Assembly: GCF_008710745.1 (NCBI RefSeq)
Contig: NZ_VYSA01000001.1
Coordinates: 558,001-622,000 of the forward strand
From: Microbacterium rhizomatis
GTDB taxonomy: Bacteria; Actinomycetota; Actinomycetes; Actinomycetales; Microbacteriaceae
Reading direction: 5' to 3'
DNA: 64,000 nucleotides
Shown: in pieces, positions 1 through 10,186 of the stretch
Position numbering within the stretch: the first letter of the stretch is position 1
Layout: each line of letters starts with the position of its first letter
Notes under the pieces: generated by a model
Databases searched by the model: none
Told to the model about the DNA's origin: nothing
What the model saw: the letters and a program-made list of their open reading frames with translations, nothing else
Made by a program: the position numbers and the translations under genes

Positions 1-3000
1 CGAATCGGAGCTGATCGGCGACATCCGTCCGCTGCTGCCGATCTGCACAGACGGCGCGAGCGACTCCGCCTCGTTCGACGAGGTTCTCGAGCTGCTGACC
101 CTCACCGGCCGCAGCCTGCCGCACGCCATCATGATGATGGTTCCCGAGGCGTACGAGAAGCAGACCGACATCGACCCGAAGCTGCGGGCGTTCTACGATT
201 TCCACTCGATGCAGATGGAGCCGTGGGACGGTCCGGCGGCCCTCATCTTCACCGACGGCACCCTCGTCGGTGCGACGCTCGACCGCAACGGCCTGCGTCC
301 TGGCCGCTGGACCGAGACGACCGACGGACTCGTCGTCATCGGCAGCGAGACGGGCGTGCTGGACTTCGAGCCCTCGCGCATCAAGCGCCGCGGGCGCCTC
401 CGCCCCGGACGGATGTTCCTCGTCGACACCGCCGCGCAGCGGATCGTCGAAGAGGATGAGATCAAGCAGCAGCTGGCCGAACTCGAACCGTGGCAGGAAT
501 GGCTCGACCGCGGGCGCGTCCGTCTGTCGGAGCTGCCCGAGCGCGAGCACATCGTTCACCCGATCGCGTCGATCACGCGGCGGCAGCGCACATTCGGCTA
601 CACCGAAGAGGAGGTCCGCATCCTCCTGACCCCGATGGGTCAGAACGGAGCAGAGCCCCTCGGTGCCATGGGCAGCGACACTCCCGTCGCCGTGCTGAGC
701 GAGCGACCGCGACTGCTGTTCGACTACTTCACGCAGCAGTTCGCGCAGGTGACCAACCCGCCGTTGGACTCGATCCGCGAAGAGGTGGTCACGTCGCTGT
801 CGCTGGGGCTCGGGCCTGAGCGCAACCTCCTCACCTGGGGCCCCGAGCACGCGCGCACGATCACGCTCGATTTCCCCGTCATCAACAACGACGAGCTCGC
901 GAAGATCCAGCACATCGACACCGCCGTGCCCGGACGCAGCTCGGTGACCGTGCGGGGACTGTATCGGGTCGAGGCCGGCCACAAGGGCATGCAGAAGCGC
1001 ATCGCGCAGATGTGCACGGAGGTCGACCAGGCGATCGAGGACGGCGCAGAGCTCATCGTGCTGTCCGACCGCGATTCCAACAAGGACCTCGCCCCGATTC
1101 CCTCGCTGCTGATGCTCGCCGCCGTCCACCACCACCTGATCCGCAACGAGACGCGCATGAAGGTGGGACTCGTCGTGGAGGCGGGGGACGTGCGCGAAGT
1201 GCACCACGTCGCGACGCTCATCGGGTACGGAGCATCCGCCGTCAACCCGTATCTCGCGATGGAGACCGTCGAATACCTCGTGCGCGCGGGCTACATCACC
1301 GGCGTGACCCCCGAGAAGGCGGTCAAGAACCTGATCTACGCGCTCGGCAAGGGTGTGCTGAAGATCATGTCGAAGATGGGCATCTCGACGGTGTCGTCCT
1401 ACGCCGGCGCTCAGGTGTTCGAGGCTGTCGGACTCTCCGAGGAGTTCATCTCCGCCTACTTCACCGGCACGGAGAGCAAGCTCGGTGGCATCGGCATCGA
1501 CGTCATCGCCGCCGAGAACGCGGCGCGACATTCCTTCGCCTACCCGGAGGATGCCGCAGCCCGCGCCCACGAGCGGCTCTGGACCGGTGGCGAGTATCAG
1601 TGGCGCCGCGACGGCTCGCCGCACCTGTTCAATCCCGACACGGTGTTCCGGCTGCAGCACGCCACGCGTGAGCGGCGGTACGACATCTTCCGCGAGTACA
1701 CCAAGCTCGTGGACGATCAGGCGAACGAGCTCAAGACGCTGCGCGGGCTGTTCGGCCTCAAGAGCGGCGTTCGGCCGCCCGTGCCGATCGACGACGTCGA
1801 GCCGGTGTCGGCGATCGTCAAGCGCTTCTCCACCGGCGCGATGAGCTACGGCTCCATCTCGAAGGAAGCACACGAGACCCTCGCGATCGCGATGAACTCG
1901 ATCGGCGCGAAGTCGAACACGGGGGAGGGCGGCGAAGACGTCGACCGGCTCCTGGACCCGCGGCGCCGGAGCGCGATCAAGCAGGTCGCGTCGGGTCGGT
2001 TCGGCGTGACGAGCCTCTACCTCACCAAGTCCGAAGACATCCAGATCAAGCTCGCTCAGGGCGCCAAACCCGGTGAGGGCGGTCAGCTGCCGCCGACGAA
2101 GGTGTATCCGTGGGTGGCGCGCACGCGTCACGCGACCGCTGGCGTCGGGCTCATCTCGCCGCCGCCGCACCACGACATCTACTCGATCGAAGACCTCAAG
2201 CAGCTCATCTTCGACCTGAAGCGCGCCAACCCCGAGGCACGGGTGCACACGAAGCTCGTCAGCCAGTCCGGCATCGGAGCGGTCGCGGCCGGTGTCGCCA
2301 AGGCGCTGTCCGACGTGATCCTCGTCTCCGGACATGACGGCGGGACGGGCGCCAGCCCGCTCAATTCGCTCAAGCACGCCGGTACCCCGTGGGAGCTGGG
2401 CCTGGCCGAAACCCAGCAGACCCTGATGCTCAACGGCATGCGCGATCGGGTGGTCGTGCAGGTCGACGGACAGCTCAAGACCGGGCGTGACGTCATCATC
2501 GGCGCGCTGCTCGGCGCGGAGGAGTTCGGCTTCGCCACCGCGCCGCTGGTCGTCTCCGGCTGCATCATGATGCGGGTCTGCCACCTCGACACCTGCCCTG
2601 TCGGCGTCGCGACGCAGAACCCCGCGCTGCGCGCACGGTTCTCGGGCAAGCCCGAGTTCGTCGTGAACTTCATGGAGTTCATCGCGCAAGAGGTGCGCGA
2701 GTACCTCGCAGAGCTCGGGTTCCGCAGTCTCGACGAGGCGATCGGGCATCATGAACTGCTCGACGTGAACGGTGCCGTGGAGCACTGGAAGACACAGGGG
2801 CTCGACCTCGCGCCGATCCTGGAGGGTCCTGAGTTCGCCGAGGACGAGCCGCGTCGGAATCTTCGCGGCCAGCTCCACGAGCTCGACACGCACTTCGACG
2901 TACAGCTGATCGAACGCGCGCAGGACGTGATCGCGCACGGCGGTCACATCACGATCGACCTTCCGATCCGCAACACGGAGCGCGCGGTCGGCACCATGCT

Positions 3001-3743
3001 CGGCAACAAGGTGACGCTGGCGCACGGCGAGAACGGGCTCGAGTCCGGGTCGATCGTGGTGAACCTGACCGGCTCGGCCGGGCAGTCCTTCGGTGCATTC
3101 ATGCCCGCCGGGATCACCCTCCGCCTCGAGGGCGACTCCAACGACTATGTCGGCAAGGGCCTCTCGGGTGGGCAGATCGTCGTGCGGCCACCGCGCGGTG
3201 CAACATTCGACGCATCCCAGAACGTGATCGCGGGCAACGTCATCGGCTACGGCGCGACGCAGGGCACCATGTTCTTGCGGGGCGTCGTGGGCGAGCGCTT
3301 CTTCGTACGCAACTCGGGCGCGACTGCCGTCGTGGAGGGCGTGGGAGATCACGCCCTCGAGTACATGACCGGAGGCCTCGCCGTCATCCTCGGAGCAACC
3401 GGCCGGAACCTCGGTGCGGGCATGTCCGGCGGTACGGCTTACGTGTATCGCCTCGACCGCGCCCTCGTGAACCGGGAGGCCCTCAGCTCCGGCGAGCTGT
3501 CGATCGGGCCACTGGGTTCCGGAGACGCCGAGATCCTCCGCGACCTGCTCAAGCTGCACGTCGCCGAGACCGACTCCGAACTCGCTGCGGCCCTCCTGGC
3601 CGATTTCGAGAACGAGATCGACAACTTCGTCCGCGTTCTCCCGAGGGACTACGCCGCGGTGCTGCAGACCAGACAGGATGCTGTCGCCGAAGGCCTCGAC
3701 CCGGACGGAGACGTCGTCTGGACACGCATCCTGGAGGTGACAG

Positions 3744-3751
<8 letters not shown>
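1..3751 (+). CDS. gltB: Glutamate synthase large subunit, 5' truncated by window edge
   Basis: The reading frame is open from base 2, so the gene begins before the window; 1249 residues are visible of a protein usually near 1500. GltB makes glutamate from glutamine and 2-oxoglutarate with GltD. The N-terminal glutaminase catalytic cysteine lies outside. Visible parts are the central domain, the FMN synthase domain (GEGGE and [11 protein letters not shown] segments, about 1920-2100), the cysteines of the 3Fe-4S cluster in [15 protein letters not shown] (about 2561-2600), and the C-terminal glycine-rich beta-helix domain. The stop overlaps the GTG of gltD by 8 bases, so the two are translationally coupled. 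Confidence 0.97.
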
Positions 3752-5210
<1,459 letters not shown>

Positions 5211-5273
5211 GCTTGCCGGGGTCTTCCCCTCGCCTACGAAGCCATCACCATCAACCCCCCGGAGTAACAACGG

Positions 5274-6716
5274 ATGAGACGCGCCAAGATCGTCGCCACC
5301 CTGGGTCCCGCCACGTCGTCGTACGAGATGGTTCGCGCCATCATCGACGCCGGCGTCGACGTGGCCCGCCTGAACCTCAGCCACGGCGACTACAGCGTGC
5401 ACGAGGCGAATTTCGCCAACGTCCGGAAGGCGGCGGACGACGCCGGCCGTCCGGTCGCGGTCCTGGTCGACCTGCAGGGGCCGAAGATCCGTCTCGGCAA
5501 GTTCGCCGACGGGCCGCACGATCTCGCCATCGGTGACATCTTCAAGATCACGACCGAAGACATCCCCGGCACGAAAGAGATCGTCTCCACGACCTTCAAG
5601 GGTCTGCCCGCCGACGTCAACCCCGGCGACTTCCTCCTGATCGATGATGGCAAGGTGCGCGTCGAGGTCGTCGAGGTCGAGGGGCCGGTCGTGACGACCA
5701 AGGTCATCGTCGCCGGCACCGTGTCGAACAACAAGGGCATCAACCTGCCGGGCGTCGCCGTCAACGTCCCCGCCCTGTCCGAGAAGGACGAGGCCGACCT
5801 GCGCTGGGGCCTGCAGATCGGCGCCGACCTGATCGCTCTGTCGTTCGTGCGCAGCGCGAAGGACGTCCAGCGGGTCCACGTGATCATGGCCGAGGAGGGC
5901 CGGCACATCCCGGTCATCGCCAAGATCGAGAAGCCGCAGGCGGTGGAGAACCTGGAAGAGATCATCGATGCGTTCGACGGCATCATGGTCGCCCGCGGTG
6001 ATCTCGGCGTCGAGCTGCCTCTGGAGGCGGTCCCGATCGTGCAGAAGCGCGCGGTCGAGCTGTGCCGCCGCATGGCCAAGCCCGTCATCGTGGCCACGCA
6101 GATGCTCGAATCCATGATCAACAGCCCCGTGCCGACCCGTGCCGAGACCAGCGACGTCGCGAACGCCGTGCTCGACGGCGCCGACGCGGTCATGCTGTCC
6201 GGCGAGACGAGCGTGGGCGACTATCCCGTCATCGTCGTCGAGACCATGGCCCGCATCGTCGCCTCCACCGAAGACCACGGACTCGAGCGCATCGCCCCGC
6301 TGACCACGAAGCCCCGTACGCAGGGCGGTGCGATCACCCTCGCCGCGCTCGAGGTCGCCGAGTTCGTCGAGGCGAAGTTCCTCTGCATCTTCACCGAGTC
6401 GGGCGACACCGCCCGTCGCATGTCGCGACTGCGTCCCAGGATCCCGATGGTCGGGTTCACTCCCGACCCGGCGATCCGGCGGCGGATGGCGCTGACGTGG
6501 GGAGTGAAGTCGACCCTCGTCGAGCACGTTGCGCACACCGACCGCATGTTCATCCAGGTCGATGACTATTTCCTCGCCAACGACCTCGCGAAGGTCGGCG
6601 ACAAGGTGGTGGTGATCTCCGGATCCCCTCCCGGAATCATCGGCTCCACCAACGACATCCGCATTCACAAGATCGGCGACGCCGTACACGGCAAGGCGCC
6701 GATCTATCGCGAATAG
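5274..6716 (+). CDS. pyk: Pyruvate kinase
   Basis: 480 residues, complete. Converts phosphoenolpyruvate and ADP to pyruvate and ATP, the last step of glycolysis, in the cytoplasm. Family motifs: ATLGPAT at the N-terminus, NLSHG, the KIEKPQAVENL active-site lysine segment, MVARGDLGVE, and ATQMLESM. A C-terminal allosteric domain is present. ATG is preceded by GGAG at a 9-base distance. Own promoter likely (see the -10 at 5208). Followed by a large inverted repeat at 6731-6774. Confidence 0.97.
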   Translation: MRRAKIVATLGPATSSYEMVRAIIDAGVDVARLNLSHGDYSVHEANFANVRKAADDAGRPVAVLVDLQGPKIRLGKFADGPHDLAIGDIFKITTEDIPGTKEIVSTTFKGLPADVNPGDFLLIDDGKVRVEVVEVEGPVVTTKVIVAGTVSNNKGINLPGVAVNVPALSEKDEADLRWGLQIGADLIALSFVRSAKDVQRVHVIMAEEGRHIPVIAKIEKPQAVENLEEIIDAFDGIMVARGDLGVELPLEAVPIVQKRAVELCRRMAKPVIVATQMLESMINSPVPTRAETSDVANAVLDGADAVMLSGETSVGDYPVIVVETMARIVASTEDHGLERIAPLTTKPRTQGGAITLAALEVAEFVEAKFLCIFTESGDTARRMSRLRPRIPMVGFTPDPAIRRRMALTWGVKSTLVEHVAHTDRMFIQVDDYFLANDLAKVGDKVVVISGSPPGIIGSTNDIRIHKIGDAVHGKAPIYRE

Positions 6717-6730
6717 TCCTGCTGTCGATA

Positions 6731-6774
6731 CGTCGAACGGTCGCGCTCGCTATGCTGAGCGCGACCGTTCGACG
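6731..6774. repeat. Perfect 18-bp inverted repeat, 8-base loop
   Basis: Arms 6731-6748 and 6757-6774 are exact complements; the loop is GCTATGCT. No T-run follows on the plus strand. It may end pyk transcription, but the loop carries TATGCT, a good -10 hexamer for the next gene, so it could instead be an operator. Confidence 0.75.
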
Positions 6775-6789
6775 TTGAGGGGACAAGCC

Positions 6790-7176
6790 ATGAACTTCTG
6801 GGATTTCTTCTGGTTCCTGCTCTGGAGCTTCTACTTCGTCGCGTACATCTACGTGGTGATCCTGATCATCATCGATCTGTTCCGCGACGAGAAGCTCAAC
6901 GGCGGACTCAAGGCGCTGTGGATCGTGTTCCTCGTGTTCGTACCCTTCCTCACGGCCCTGGTGTACCTGATCGCCCGGGGCAAAGGCATGGCGCAACGTT
7001 CACGGGCGCATCGGGGCGTGGTCGCCGAGTCCGACGACTACACGCCGAAGGCCTCCAGCGACCCGACCGGTGACATCGCCAAGGCGAAGGAGCTTCTGGA
7101 TGCCGGTGCCATCTCTTCCGGCGAATTCGAGGCTCTGAAGAGCAAGGCTCTGGGCAATAAGTATTTCGGCGCCTGA
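6790..7176 (+). CDS. Small membrane protein with PLDc_N-like and SHOCT domains
   Basis: 128 residues. Two hydrophobic segments (about residues 5-33 and 42-62) separated by DLFRDEKLNGG resemble the PLDc_N membrane module. The tail (about 95-125, with KAKELLDAGAISSGEFEALKSK) is a SHOCT helix-turn-helix, often found at the ends of membrane proteins and thought to mediate oligomerisation. No enzyme motif is visible. I chose the ATG at 6790, 9 bases after GAGGGG, over an in-frame TTG at 6775. Followed by a 10-bp hairpin terminator. Confidence 0.85.
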   Translation: MNFWDFFWFLLWSFYFVAYIYVVILIIIDLFRDEKLNGGLKALWIVFLVFVPFLTALVYLIARGKGMAQRSRAHRGVVAESDDYTPKASSDPTGDIAKAKELLDAGAISSGEFEALKSKALGNKYFGA

Positions 7177-7180
7177 CCAG

Positions 7181-7203
7181 GCGGATGCGGTTCCCGCATC
7201 CGC
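7181..7203 (+). terminator. Hairpin after the SHOCT protein gene
   Basis: Arms 7181-7190 and 7194-7203 pair perfectly over 10 bases with a TTC loop. There is no T-run. The stem contains the word GGATGC. Confidence 0.6.
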
Positions 7204-7338
7204 GATCCTGATCACCGTGCTCTTCATCCTGAACCACGTGAATGCACGCAGGATGCGTCGCGACACATGATCGATACACATCGGGTGTAGTTTCCAGCCA
7301 GCCGCCATCCTCAGAGGTGACGCTGATCAGGAGGAATC

Positions 7339-8883
7339 ATGTCTCACATCAACTCTCCACAGGCACCCGAAGCCCGGGGAGAGACCTCGCCGCACGCTCT
7401 GCAGTCCAACGGCGTGAGCGCCGCCGGTTCCATCGTCATGGCGGTCGCGGGAAGCGCGCCTGCCTACTCCATCGCCGCGACGACAGCTACTCTCGTCGCC
7501 GTGGCAGGGCTGGGAGCACCGGCCGCACTCCTGTGGTGCGGCATCCCGATGCTCGGCATCGCCTGGGCGTTCATGTATCTCGGACGAGCGGACGTCAATG
7601 CGGGAGCCGCCTACTCGTGGGTCGCCCGCGCGCTCACGCCCGCGCTCGGATTCCTGTCGGGATGGGCGCTGGTCATCTCGGCGACGATCTTCATGGTCGC
7701 AGGCGCGCTTCCCGCGGGGGCCATGACGGTGTCGCTGTTCGACCCCACTCAGGCCGAGAACGTTCCGCTCATCACCGGAGTCGGCGCCATCTGGTTCGTC
7801 ATCATGGCCGCGTGCGTCTACTTCGGCGTGCACGTCACCGCGCGGGCGCAGTGGATCATGTCGATCATCGAGGTCGGCATCCTCTTCGTCTTCGCGGGCC
7901 TCGCACTGTTCCGCGCCGCCACCACCACCCATGCAGGCCCCGACTTCTCCTGGGACTGGCTCGGGTTCTCCCACCTCACCGGTCAGGGCATCTTCGTGGC
8001 AGCCGCGCTGATCGCAGCGTTCTACTACTGGGGGTGGGATGTCAGCTCGAACCTCAACGAAGAGACGACGGACGGCCATAAGTCCGCAGGTGCGGCCGGT
8101 CTCATCGGAGTCGGCATCGTGTTCGTGCTGTTCGAGGTCTTCACGATCGCGACGCTCATCATGCTCCCTGCCGACGACATCGAGGCCAACAGCGCCAACA
8201 TCCTCTCGGTGCTCGGCGATGTCATCTGGCCGGGTATCGGTGGCAAGATCCTCATCATCGCCGTCGCCCTGTCGACGATCGCGACGCTCGAGACGACGCT
8301 CATCCAGGTCACCCGGACGCTGTTCGCCATGGGTCGCGATCACACGATCCCGTCGGCATTCGGACGGGTGAGCCCGCGGTGGAAGACCCCGACGTTCGCC
8401 ACACTCGTCATCCTCGGCATCTCGCTCGTGCTCTTCGTCGGCTCGAACTTCCTCGGCAGCGTGGGCGACATCATGAGCAATGCGATCTCATCCATCGGCC
8501 TGCAGATCGCGTTCTACTACACGCTCGCCGGAGTCGCGGTCGTGGTCGCGTACCGCCGCGTGCTGTTCCAGTCGGTGAAGAACTTCATCCTCATCGGCCT
8601 GTGGCCGGCCTCGGGTGCGGTCTTCATGGGGTGGGCCTTCTTCGTCTCGATCCCCGGCAACGATCCGCTCGTGAACTGGCTCGGGATCGGGCTGATCGTT
8701 CTCGGGGTCGTGCCGCTGCTCGTCTTCTACCCCAAGGCCAAGACGTACTACTCGCGCCGTCCGCTGGAGGTGCCGCCCGAACTCGACAAGAAGGCGCCTG
8801 CCGCCATCGATCTGCGATCGCCCGAGCAGGTCGAGAGTCTGCCCGACCCGAATACGACGGCGATACCCCAGATCAGAGACTGA
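7339..8883 (+). CDS. APC-superfamily amino acid permease
   Basis: 514 residues with about 12 hydrophobic segments. The first helix has the unwound substrate-binding glycine pattern AGSAPAYSIA. A conserved loop reads YYWGWDVSSNLNEET, typical of actinobacterial APC permeases. The hydrophilic tail after about residue 470 is probably cytoplasmic. Substrate cannot be read from sequence. The start is clear: AGGAGG lies 5 bases before ATG. The gene stands alone; a 17-bp hairpin follows at 8893. Confidence 0.9.
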   Translation: MSHINSPQAPEARGETSPHALQSNGVSAAGSIVMAVAGSAPAYSIAATTATLVAVAGLGAPAALLWCGIPMLGIAWAFMYLGRADVNAGAAYSWVARALTPALGFLSGWALVISATIFMVAGALPAGAMTVSLFDPTQAENVPLITGVGAIWFVIMAACVYFGVHVTARAQWIMSIIEVGILFVFAGLALFRAATTTHAGPDFSWDWLGFSHLTGQGIFVAAALIAAFYYWGWDVSSNLNEETTDGHKSAGAAGLIGVGIVFVLFEVFTIATLIMLPADDIEANSANILSVLGDVIWPGIGGKILIIAVALSTIATLETTLIQVTRTLFAMGRDHTIPSAFGRVSPRWKTPTFATLVILGISLVLFVGSNFLGSVGDIMSNAISSIGLQIAFYYTLAGVAVVVAYRRVLFQSVKNFILIGLWPASGAVFMGWAFFVSIPGNDPLVNWLGIGLIVLGVVPLLVFYPKAKTYYSRRPLEVPPELDKKAPAAIDLRSPEQVESLPDPNTTAIPQIRD

Positions 8884-8892
8884 GCCGGCGAA

Positions 8893-8929
8893 GGTGACGG
8901 GATGCCTCGGGCCGAGGCATCCCGTCACC
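8893..8929. terminator. Bidirectional terminator between permease and tRNA-Leu
   Basis: Perfect 17-bp arms 8893-8909 and 8913-8929 with a 3-base loop, placed between two convergent transcription units. The stem contains GGATGCC. Confidence 0.75.
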
Positions 8930-8932
8930 CGG

Positions 8933-9018
8933 TGGTACCGGTGGTGGGACTCGAACCCACATGCCCTCACGGGCAACCGATTTTGAGTCGGTCGCGTCTG
9001 CCATTCCGCCACACCGGC
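8933..9018 (-). tRNA. tRNA-Leu (anticodon CAA)
   Basis: On the minus strand the acceptor arm GCCGGTG pairs with CACCGGT (one G-U). The anticodon stem ACCGA/TCGGT encloses the loop CTCAAAA, giving anticodon CAA, which reads TTG. A long variable arm GCCCGTGAGGGC identifies a class II tRNA. The T-loop GTTCGAGTC is standard. The 3' CCA is encoded (8933-8935). Confidence 0.96.
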
Positions 9019-9045
9019 CAGGAACGCTCGCGAACGACGATACCG

Positions 9046-9051
9046 TAGGAT
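9046..9051 (+). promoter_or_regulatory. -10 hexamer for the leaderless ANTAR regulator gene
   Basis: TAGGAT followed by 6 bases and then GTG at 9058. Confidence 0.6.
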
Positions 9052-9057
9052 TCAATC

Positions 9058-9678
9058 GTGACTGATCCCGAAATCGCGGCCGAGCCCGTAACCTCCGCCC
9101 CTCGACGCGTCGTCGTCGCCGAGGACGAGTCGCTCATCCGCCTCGACATCGTCGAGATCCTCCGCGACAACGGGTTCGACGTCGTCGGCGAAGCGGGCGA
9201 CGGCGAGACGGCGGTGCAACTGGCCACCGAGCTGCGGCCCGACCTCGTGATCATGGACGTCAAGATGCCCCAGCTGGACGGCATCAGCGCGGCAGAGAAG
9301 CTCAGCAAGAACCACATCGCTCCGGTCGTCCTGTTGACGGCCTTCAGCCAGAAAGAGCTCGTCGAGCGCGCGAGCGAAGCCGGCGCCCTGGCCTATGTCG
9401 TCAAGCCGTTCACCCCGAACGACCTGCTCCCCGCGATCGAGATCGCCCTGGCGCGCTACGACCAGATCATCACTCTCGAGGCCGAGGTCGCCGACATGGT
9501 GGAGCGCTTCGAGACCCGCAAGCTCGTCGACCGCGCAAAGGGCCTGCTCAACGAGAAGATGGGGCTCACCGAGCCCGAGGCGTTCCGCTGGATCCAGAAG
9601 GCCTCGATGGACCGCCGGCTCACGATGCAGGATGTCGCGAAGGCGATCATCGAGCAGCTGGCTCCGAAGAAGGCCTGA
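9058..9678 (+). CDS. ANTAR-domain response regulator (PdtaR type)
   Basis: 206 residues. The receiver domain (about 15-130) contains acidic residues EDES, the phosphoacceptor aspartate in VIMDVKMPQLDG, and the conserved lysine in VVKPF. The C-terminal ANTAR helix bundle (about 145-200; KLVDRAKGLLNEKMGLTEPEAF and MDRRLTMQDVAKAII) binds tandem RNA hairpins to relieve termination. This matches the PdtaR arrangement of actinobacteria. Its usual partner kinase PdtaS is not in the window. GTG start lies 6 bases after TAGGAT, so translation is probably leaderless. Confidence 0.94.
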   Translation: MTDPEIAAEPVTSAPRRVVVAEDESLIRLDIVEILRDNGFDVVGEAGDGETAVQLATELRPDLVIMDVKMPQLDGISAAEKLSKNHIAPVVLLTAFSQKELVERASEAGALAYVVKPFTPNDLLPAIEIALARYDQIITLEAEVADMVERFETRKLVDRAKGLLNEKMGLTEPEAFRWIQKASMDRRLTMQDVAKAIIEQLAPKKA

Positions 9679-9701
9679 TCCGGGGGATGCCGGCGGCCCG
9701 C

Positions 9702-10133
9702 TCAGCTCGCGGGCAGATCCTTGATCATGTTCGTGATCCGGATCGTCGAGCAGCGCCTGCCTTGATCGTCGGTCACGACGATCTCGTGCACCGTCATGCT
9801 GCGGCCCAGGTGGATCGGGGTGCAGACGCCGGTGACGATGCCGGACGTCGCGGAGCGGGTGTGCGTGGCGTTGATGTCGACACCGACCGCGAGCCTGCCC
9901 GGTCCGGCGTGCAGGTTCGCCGCCATCGACCCGAGCGACTCGCCCAGCACCACGTACGCTCCGCCGTGCATGAGGCCGACCGGTTGGGTGTTGCCCTCGA
10001 CGGGCATCGTGGCGACGCACCGCTCGATCGAGAATTCCTGGTACTCGAAGCCCATCTTCTCCGCGAGTGCACCCACTCCGCGCTGGGCGGCCCATTCCAT
10101 CGGATTCATGCCGGGGTCGGGAACGAGGGTCAT
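9702..10133 (-). CDS. PaaI-family hotdog thioesterase
   Basis: 143 residues from the ATG at 10133; a longer frame to 10202 would run into the polA promoter. The single hotdog domain has the PaaI pattern LMHGGAYVVLGESLGSMAA, with the active-site glycine and acidic residue, and VGVDINATHTRS. Members hydrolyse aryl- or acyl-CoA thioesters in the cytoplasm. Divergent from polA, with 53 bases between start codons. Substrate unknown. Confidence 0.88.
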   Translation of the reverse strand: MTLVPDPGMNPMEWAAQRGVGALAEKMGFEYQEFSIERCVATMPVEGNTQPVGLMHGGAYVVLGESLGSMAANLHAGPGRLAVGVDINATHTRSATSGIVTGVCTPIHLGRSMTVHEIVVTDDQGRRCSTIRITNMIKDLPAS

Positions 10134-10174
10134 CGCACTCCAAGGGATACGTCTGAGGTGTCCCATGCCCTGGC

Positions 10175-10180
10175 TAGGCT
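10175..10180 (+). promoter_or_regulatory. -10 hexamer for leaderless polA
   Basis: TAGGCT, six bases, then GTG at 10187. Confidence 0.65.
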
Positions 10181-10186
10181 GACAAG

